Below are positions 36,198-41,089 of a stretch of DNA of 41,089 bases, piece by piece. Position numbers and translations under genes: made by a program. The DNA comes from Thermoplasmatales archaeon SM1-50 (GTDB taxonomy: Archaea > Thermoplasmatota > E2 > DHVEG-1). Within the stretch, counting starts at the first letter, position 1, and each line of letters starts with the position of its first letter. A model generated the notes under the pieces. The model had not been told where the DNA came from. It saw only the letters and a list, made by a program, of their open reading frames with translations, and did no database searches. The stretch is taken from the NCBI GenBank assembly GCA_001595945.1, contig LSSI01000055.1:1-41089 (forward strand), written 5' to 3'.

Positions 36198-37214
36198 TTA
36201 TTTCGGTAAAGTTGAGAACCTACCAAATTTAAATTCACAGTGCGATTGAATCAATGAGCCTATCAAGTACCCTCCAATGAGATAGATAATCAGGAGAATA
36301 ATCGGAATAACACCGGTTTTTCCAAAGATCGTCGAATATCCAAGGATTGCTGCGAACGTCACATCAATCAGGATGGTTCTTCGATGGTCAAGTGGTTTTT
36401 GTTTGGCTAAAAACCGATACATGACATAGACTTGTGACGGAATCCCATATAGCAGAAAGAATAACAGATAATAAATATCTCTGGTGACCCAATAAGCAAA
36501 AAAGCTACATAAAAGAAAGCCTACTTTTAATAAGCATCCGTAAAGGAAATACGAGTGTGTCGCATGGAGCCTTTGATTGCTTTTTACATCGGTAACAACA
36601 GCAAAGCTTTTTACACCAACGCTACGGTCCGCATCCGCATCTTTTAAGCCATTTTCCCATTGGGCAAACGCGGTCGCTGCGAAGATGACAACTCCGATGA
36701 AAATCCAGGTGTATGTTGTGGGAAGCCCACCGACAGTAAAGACACCGAAAAGAACAAAAAAGGAATAGGAGACTGAAAATGAAAAATCATAGGAAAGTAA
36801 GAATTTCTTCCCCCTCCAGCCATACCAAATTAATGAGCCGTATGCTGGAATCATGCAGAAAAAACATAAAAGAACCGAGCGGCTATCAAGATGAAGGAAG
36901 AGAATCGCAATCAAAAAGATACAAGCGAGGGTTCCTCCATAGACAAACAACATCGCTTCTTTTTTTGATAGAAGACCTGCAGAGACAGGGTTTCTTGATG
37001 GGACGTAGGTATGTGCATCAAGTTCTATGTCACCTAAGGCGATGTAGGTGTTCAGTGCCATGTGAGCAATGATCGTAATTATTGTAAAATAAACGATATG
37101 GTACCATTCGACTGATGCTGTTGATGTCAAAGCACCGACAATCGCAATAGAAGCCGACGTTGTAATTCCCTGAGTTCTCCCAATATCAGCAAACGAGCGG
37201 AGTTTTGCTAGCAT
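36198..37214 (-). CDS. UbiA-family prenyltransferase (copy 1)
   Basis: 338 residues with about eight to nine membrane helices. The first aspartate motif is NTYIALGDIELD (Asn55, Asp62, Asp66), looser than the usual NDxxD. The second is KDADADRSVG (Asp192-Asp196). The family moves isoprenoid chains onto polar acceptors in the membrane; in archaea members make ether lipids (DGGGP synthase), quinones or haem A. The acceptor cannot be told from sequence. It converges with nfnB (15-base gap) and diverges from the second UbiA gene over 59 bases. Confidence 0.85.
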   Translation of the reverse strand: MLAKLRSFADIGRTQGITTSASIAIVGALTSTASVEWYHIVYFTIITIIAHMALNTYIALGDIELDAHTYVPSRNPVSAGLLSKKEAMLFVYGGTLACIFLIAILFLHLDSRSVLLCFFCMIPAYGSLIWYGWRGKKFLLSYDFSFSVSYSFFVLFGVFTVGGLPTTYTWIFIGVVIFAATAFAQWENGLKDADADRSVGVKSFAVVTDVKSNQRLHATHSYFLYGCLLKVGFLLCSFFAYWVTRDIYYLLFFLLYGIPSQVYVMYRFLAKQKPLDHRRTILIDVTFAAILGYSTIFGKTGVIPIILLIIYLIGGYLIGSLIQSHCEFKFGRFSTLPK

Positions 37215-37237
37215 TAGTTCTAAAAAATACAGAATGG

Positions 37238-37245
37238 TATAAAAA
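37238..37245 (+). promoter_or_regulatory. TATA box of UbiA copy 2
   Basis: TATAAAAA lies about 30 bases before ATG 37274, predicting transcription from close to 37268 and a leader of only a few bases. Confidence 0.5.
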
Positions 37246-37273
37246 GCTATAGGTTACAAACCGATGGCTTTTT

Positions 37274-38296
37274 ATGCGCATGTGGTTTACTTTTCTGCAA
37301 ATGCTTCGTGATTATCTCGAAATAACCCGTCTCTTTAACATGGGACTAACAGCGGTCGCCCCAGTACTTGGTTCTTTATCCATGTGGAATATAGGTACAT
37401 TGTCTCTTTTTGAATTGTTTATTTTGTTTATCATCGGCACTCTCGCCCACACGTATGGCTTTGTGCTAAATGATGTAATTGATTTAAAAGTCGATAAACT
37501 CTCAAAAGAACTTACAACAAGGCCTCTAGTCCGCGGAAGTATCACACGAAAACAGGCTATTTCCTTTGCTGTCGGCTGCATGATTGGATCGTTTCTTCTC
37601 ACTTTTTTTTTCTATTCAGAATCACAACAATATTTAATACTACTGTTTATTCTTTTAGCGGCCTATCTCTTTGCGACTGTGTATGATATCGCAAGTAAGA
37701 AGTACCCGGGGATGGATTTGTTTGTCGCCGGTGCGATTTTCTTCCTAATTTTGTTTGGTGCCTCGACAATTGGGACTCCCACGATGCTTTCGTACGTTGT
37801 GGCTCTCATCGGAGGGCTACAAGTACTATTCATGAATATGATCAACGGTGCGATAAAAGATATTGATCACGACAAAGAAGGAAGCGCAAATACCGTTGCA
37901 ATCCGCTTAGGAGCAAAAGTACATGCGGGCATCATGGCTTTGCCACTATCCTTTAAAACAACAGGATATCTAATAGAAACCGGACGTATCATCCTTATTT
38001 TTGTCCCCTTCGTGTTCTTTGACCTACAGGCAACACTTTGGCAAATCCTGGTACTTCTAATTCTGGGTATACTAACGTTTATTTTTATCTATAAATTATA
38101 TTCTATAAAAACTTTTGATCGATCTCGAATCAGAAAATTAATTGGTATCATTGTCATTTTCATGTACGCGACCACCCCGATTATGCTAAGTTCATTAAAC
38201 ATTTACATCATTCTTGTCGCGGTGATCCCACCACTGTGGTTCTTCGGCAGTAACCTTCTCTTACACAAAACCATATTCGAGCCGAAAACAATGTAA
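37274..38296 (+). CDS. UbiA-family prenyltransferase (copy 2)
   Basis: 340 residues, with about eight to nine membrane helices. The motifs are closer to the family norm than in copy 1: NDVIDLKVDKLSKELTTRP (Asn66, Asp70, Asp74) and IKDIDHDKEGSANT (Asp194-Asp198). The arginine-proline pair after motif 1 is also typical. Geranylgeranylglyceryl-phosphate geranylgeranyltransferase is one candidate role, but copy 1 competes for it. ATG 37274 lies a few bases after the predicted transcription start, so the mRNA is nearly leaderless. Converges with pyrG, 14 bases between stops. Confidence 0.87.
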   Translation: MRMWFTFLQMLRDYLEITRLFNMGLTAVAPVLGSLSMWNIGTLSLFELFILFIIGTLAHTYGFVLNDVIDLKVDKLSKELTTRPLVRGSITRKQAISFAVGCMIGSFLLTFFFYSESQQYLILLFILLAAYLFATVYDIASKKYPGMDLFVAGAIFFLILFGASTIGTPTMLSYVVALIGGLQVLFMNMINGAIKDIDHDKEGSANTVAIRLGAKVHAGIMALPLSFKTTGYLIETGRIILIFVPFVFFDLQATLWQILVLLILGILTFIFIYKLYSIKTFDRSRIRKLIGIIVIFMYATTPIMLSSLNIYIILVAVIPPLWFFGSNLLLHKTIFEPKTM

Positions 38297-38310
38297 CCAA
38301 GGTTATTCCT

Positions 38311-39936
38311 TTATCCCTTCTTTTTTTTCGCTGCTTTTAACAAACCGTCGAAGAGAGGTGATGGTTTCATCGGTCGGGATTTAAACTCAGGATGCGCTTG
38401 AGTCGCAGTGAAATACGGATGAGCAGGTAATTCCATAAACTCCATAAGAACCCCGTCAGGCGATCGACCTGAGAAAAGCAGCCCTTTCTTTTCCAAGGTT
38501 TCGATATATTGTGGATTTACCTCATAGCGATGTCGGTGACGCTCGTAGATCTTGTGTTGATTATCGTACAATTTCCGAATCTGGGATCCCTCTGTAAGAA
38601 CCGCTGGGTAAGCACCGAGCCTCATAGTAGCACCATACCTTGATTCCGTAACAATCTTTACTTGATCAGGGATGAAATCAATCACAGGGTGCGGAGTGTT
38701 TTTCTCAACCTCTGTCGTGTTTGCACCTTTTAATCCACAGACATTACGTGCGTATTCCACCACAGCAAGCTGCATTCCAAGGCATAACCCAAGATAGGGG
38801 ATCTTGTTCTCACGGGCGTATTTTATCGTCGCAATCTTGCCCTCGATACCAGAAAGCCCAAACCCACCTGGAACGATGATAGCATCCACCTTCTTTAGGT
38901 TCACTATCTTCCGTGGTCGCTTCTCAAAGATTTTCGAATCAATCCATTCAATCTCAGGGCGTACATTGTTGTTCCAGGCAGCATGTTTCACTGCTTCAAT
39001 AACAGAGATATACGAGTCAGACAGCTTAAATGCACCAATATCGAAATATTTTCCAATGATCCCGATCTTTACCTTTTTGTCAAGTTTTCGTATTTTCGCA
39101 ATATAGTTCTTCCATGCGTTAAAATCGATTTCTTCTTTGCGCAGTCCCAGTTTTTTTAAGATCTTCTTGCAGAGGTTTTGCTGCTCAAACATCAAGGGGA
39201 CACCATAGACATTATCGATATTAGAATCAGAGATGACATCCTCACCAGAGACGTTACAAAATAATGCGATTTTTTCCTTTCGTACATCGTCAAGTGGTTT
39301 TTCAGATCGGGTGATAATAAAATCAGGTTGAATACCGATCTCGCGAAGCAGCTTGACGGAATGCTGAGTCGGCTTGGTCTTCGCCTCACCAAGTGATTTA
39401 AGCACAGGGACGTAGGTGACATGAACATAGAGGACTTTTTCACCCTCGTGTTTCATCTGACGGACCGCTTCTAAAAACAAGACATTCTCATAGTCTCCAA
39501 CTGTACCACCAATTTCAACAAGAACGAAATCAAATTTCGCATCCTCGGCTGGCACCCGTATCCGTCGTTTGATTTCATCAGTCACATGAGGAATCGGCTG
39601 CACAGTTTTCCCAAGGTATTTGCCATTTCGTTCTTTTTCAATGACCGCCCTATAGACCTGACCAGTGGTAATATTATTACATTTTGGAATGTTGATATCT
39701 AAAAAACGTTCATAATGACCAAGGTCTTGGTCGATCTCCCCACCATCCTCCGTGACCCAGACCTCCCCATGCTCAGTAGGTCTCAAGGTCCCTGCATCAA
39801 AATTGATGTACGGATCAATCTTTATTGCGGTGACTTTATACCCATGGCTCACAAGGATTTTCCCTATTGATGCAGTCGTAATTCCTTTCCCTAAACCAGA
39901 AACAACTCCACCTGTGACGATAATATAATTAACCAT
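38311..39936 (-). CDS. pyrG: CTP synthase
   Basis: 541 residues from ATG 39936; a TTG nine bases earlier is possible. The enzyme aminates UTP to CTP with glutamine. The synthetase half opens with YIIVTGGVVSGLGKGITTAS and holds DPYINFDAGTLRPTEHGEV. The C-terminal class I amidotransferase has the nucleophile in PYLGLCLGMQ and the catalytic His-Glu in ATQAHPEFKSRP. No Shine-Dalgarno is visible. The predicted 5' leader consists almost wholly of a long inverted repeat ending 11 bases before the start codon, which suggests leader-based control. Confidence 0.97.
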   Translation of the reverse strand: MVNYIIVTGGVVSGLGKGITTASIGKILVSHGYKVTAIKIDPYINFDAGTLRPTEHGEVWVTEDGGEIDQDLGHYERFLDINIPKCNNITTGQVYRAVIEKERNGKYLGKTVQPIPHVTDEIKRRIRVPAEDAKFDFVLVEIGGTVGDYENVLFLEAVRQMKHEGEKVLYVHVTYVPVLKSLGEAKTKPTQHSVKLLREIGIQPDFIITRSEKPLDDVRKEKIALFCNVSGEDVISDSNIDNVYGVPLMFEQQNLCKKILKKLGLRKEEIDFNAWKNYIAKIRKLDKKVKIGIIGKYFDIGAFKLSDSYISVIEAVKHAAWNNNVRPEIEWIDSKIFEKRPRKIVNLKKVDAIIVPGGFGLSGIEGKIATIKYARENKIPYLGLCLGMQLAVVEYARNVCGLKGANTTEVEKNTPHPVIDFIPDQVKIVTESRYGATMRLGAYPAVLTEGSQIRKLYDNQHKIYERHRHRYEVNPQYIETLEKKGLLFSGRSPDGVLMEFMELPAHPYFTATQAHPEFKSRPMKPSPLFDGLLKAAKKKKG

Positions 39937-39947
39937 CCCAATCAACA

Positions 39948-40030
39948 GGAAAACAGAATAAGATAGGTGATTTAAATGTCTTTAGGCTTTCGCCATCGGT
40001 AATTTAAATCACTACTTATCCCTGTTTTCC
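39948..40030 (-). promoter_or_regulatory. Long inverted repeat forming the predicted pyrG leader
   Basis: Left arm 39948-39977 and right arm 40002-40030 pair over about 28 positions. The blocks are GGAAAACAG with CTGTTTTCC and GTGATTTAAAT with ATTTAAATCAC, joined by an imperfect ATAAG/CTTAT section. The 24-base loop holds GGC-TTTC-GCC, a possible mini-hairpin. A TATA box (40047-40055) predicts minus-strand transcription starting near 40027, at the very start of the right arm. The mRNA would thus begin with one arm and reach the pyrG start codon 11 bases after the other. A DNA-level operator is the alternative. Confidence 0.7.
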
Positions 40031-40046
40031 GCCTCCAAATTCATAG

Positions 40047-40055
40047 TATATAAAT
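40047..40055. promoter_or_regulatory. Bidirectional TATA box between pyrG and the pseudoknot element
   Basis: TATATAAAT reads as a TATA box on the plus strand and as ATTTATATA on the minus strand. Minus-strand use starts pyrG near 40027. Plus-strand use would start near 40078, ahead of the pseudoknot element. Confidence 0.5.
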
Positions 40056-40103
40056 CTAACTCACTTAAGTTGTCAATACTTAACACGGTAATGCCTCAGC
40101 CTT

Positions 40104-40185
40104 TTGAGAGCAAGAGGATGAGCGGAACCAAAGTCCCCATCACCAGCCCTCTCACTCTCAATAGTGCTGGTGACTTTCCCTCATC
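40104..40185. ncRNA. Pseudoknot-capable structured RNA element, strand uncertain
   Basis: A GC-richer island in an AT-rich gap. Nested pairs: GATGAG/CTCATC (40117-40122 with 40180-40185), AAAG/CTTT (40130-40133 with 40174-40177) and TCACCAGC/GCTGGTGA (40140-40147 with 40166-40173). The 18-base apical loop holds CTCTCAA (40155-40161), which is perfectly complementary to TTGAGAG at 40104-40110 and would close an H-type pseudoknot. No ORF fits. On the plus strand the TATATAAAT box would start it near 40078. On the minus strand an AT-rich promoter-like copy lies at about 40209-40226. Family unknown. Confidence 0.5.
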
Positions 40186-40199
40186 GTTTTATGTCAATT

Positions 40200-40291
40200 A
40201 AATGTTTCGAATTTAATTAAAAAATATGAGCGGTCAAGCAGTAACACGGATTACAGACAGAGACTGAATGATTTTTTAAGTGCGAAAACAA
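40200..40291. repeat. Duplicated block, copy A (3' of the secreted-protein gene)
   Basis: It shares several ordered stretches with copy B at 40860-40939: AAATGTTT, TAAAAAATA, ACACGG followed by TTACA, GATTTTTT and GTGCGAAAACAAA, with small indels. Both copies are in the same orientation and flank the gene at 40375-40782. Confidence 0.55.
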
Positions 40292-40374
40292 AATGATATA
40301 ATGGGTTTTCTTGTGAGAATTTGATACGTTGTATTTCATTGGCAATTGGTTATCGAAAGATACGTATTTAAACT

Positions 40375-40782
40375 CTAAGGAAGAATTACGAACTGGCATC
40401 TAGCAAAAACATAACGGACACTAAGAAAACCTATATAGTCATCAGTGATTTCACATGTCTCACCATAATTATAAATATTGGCGGTGAAAGGTGCAAAGGT
40501 GATCACTCGTAATTTAACTGCTTCAAAGGTTATGTAACTACCCTGGGTTTGAAGGTTTGTTATCTTACCAAAAATAAAAGAGTACCCTGGAGGCAGAGGT
40601 GGAGCATTAGTTACTTGACTAGAGTAAATATTTTTAACATTCTCATATGGTAGACTACAACAACTGTTCATATTTTCTTTTATATCGACTAAATCATCTA
40701 GATTACATTCAGAGAAACCTACAGCACTTACAGATACAATCACCAGCATACAGATAAAAAAACCAATGATTTTTCTTTTCAT
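40375..40782 (-). CDS. Small secreted cysteine-containing protein of unknown function
   Basis: 135 residues from ATG 40782; GGAGG lies eight bases upstream, so the longer frame starting MEEKK is rejected. MKRKIIGFFICMLVIVSVS is a signal peptide. The mature part has five cysteines (SEC, SCC, ETCEI, ARCQF), which would suit disulfides outside the cell. It looks like a small beta-sandwich: FIFGKITNLQTQG, ITFEAVKLRVITFAP, DDYIGFLSVRYVF. I do not recognise the family. It is flanked on both sides by copies of a roughly 80-90-base block, so gene plus upstream region may once have been duplicated. Confidence 0.65.
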   Translation of the reverse strand: MKRKIIGFFICMLVIVSVSAVGFSECNLDDLVDIKENMNSCCSLPYENVKNIYSSQVTNAPPLPPGYSFIFGKITNLQTQGSYITFEAVKLRVITFAPFTANIYNYGETCEITDDYIGFLSVRYVFARCQFVILP

Positions 40783-40859
40783 CTTTTTTTCCTCCATTTC
40801 AATAATTTTGTACCTCCCCTGATAATTAAGGTTACAAATCGGTACGACTTTTTTTTATT

Positions 40860-40939
40860 TAAATGTTTGGAAACAATAAAAAATACAGTGTGGGAACACA
40901 GGGACACGGTTTACAACGATTTTTTGTGCGAAAACAAAT
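40860..40939. repeat. Duplicated block, copy B (upstream of the secreted-protein gene)
   Basis: Partner of copy A. Its left end overlaps the ATTTAAATA box that should serve the minus-strand gene at 40375-40782, so the block includes that gene's promoter and upstream region. The rest of the gap to the window end (40940-41089) shows no gene or clear structure. Confidence 0.55.
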
Positions 40940-41089
40940 TAAAAAGGGAGATACTCTTCTATAATCTTTGAATAATTATAGAAGAGAATTACATTATTGA
41001 TCTCAGCCATAGTTATTGAAGATAAAGATCAGGAATACAAACGATTTAAAGGATCCGAGTTCATAACCCATTACCTTCACTGTTACATC

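Noticed and set aside
40090-40190. Box C/D guide RNA on the minus strand (GATGAGG, TGATGG and CTGA-like boxes)
   Set aside because: Box spacing is far too long and the sequence is strongly self-complementary, unlike C/D guides.

Overview
The window is an AT-rich archaeal chromosome segment. Orc1/Cdc6, archaeal primase small subunit, the KH/beta-CASP factor FttA (aCPSF1), a proteasome beta subunit, Alba, aIF2-beta, archaeal-type Elp3, Lhr and UbiA prenyltransferases are all present. FtsZ, a histidine-degradation gene set and a secreted subtilase point to a heterotrophic, peptide-using euryarchaeon. My best guess is an uncultured Thermoplasmatota-like sediment lineage, but no marker here fixes the phylum. 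I see no insertion sequence, CRISPR array, prophage or rRNA.

Layout. 1-3.4 kb: tail of an unknown gene and a large membrane-anchored surface protein. 3.4-7 kb: hutI diverging from split glutamate formiminotransferase and cyclodeaminase genes around a centred dyad, then an endonuclease III relative. 7-9.4 kb: cdc6 and priS, divergent. 9.5-14.7 kb: minus-strand NAD kinase-like gene, kbl, psmB and fttA. 14.8-17.2 kb: a GC-rich structured RNA, a PIN protein, tRNA-Arg(UCG), three possible microproteins (one with eight cysteines) and a small secreted protein. 17.2-18.9 kb: ftsZ preceded by a ribbon-helix-helix gene (a CdrS-like arrangement), with a strong hairpin between them and paired operator-like dyads upstream. 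18.9-26.6 kb: aIF2-beta with TRAM, a 45-residue protein, Elp3, a secreted unknown, Lhr, Alba, a small beta-barrel protein and an HTH protein. 26.7-36.2 kb: glnA with a palindrome at its predicted start site, an S8 protease, a threonine synthase-like enzyme, glutamate dehydrogenase and nfnAB. 36.2-41 kb: two divergent UbiA genes, CTP synthase with a near-complete inverted repeat as its leader, a pseudoknot-capable RNA element, and a small secreted protein flanked by a duplicated block.

Together the metabolic genes fit amino-acid fermentation. Extracellular proteolysis (S8) would supply peptides. Histidine (HutI, FTCD) and threonine (Kbl) feed glutamate, glycine and acetyl-CoA. Glutamate dehydrogenase releases ammonium and NAD(P)H, and NfnAB links NADPH to ferredoxin and NADH. 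Glutamine synthetase handles nitrogen assimilation.

The most novel material is non-coding: the pyrG leader hairpin, the adjacent pseudoknot element, and the 150-nt GC-rich RNA at 14.8 kb.
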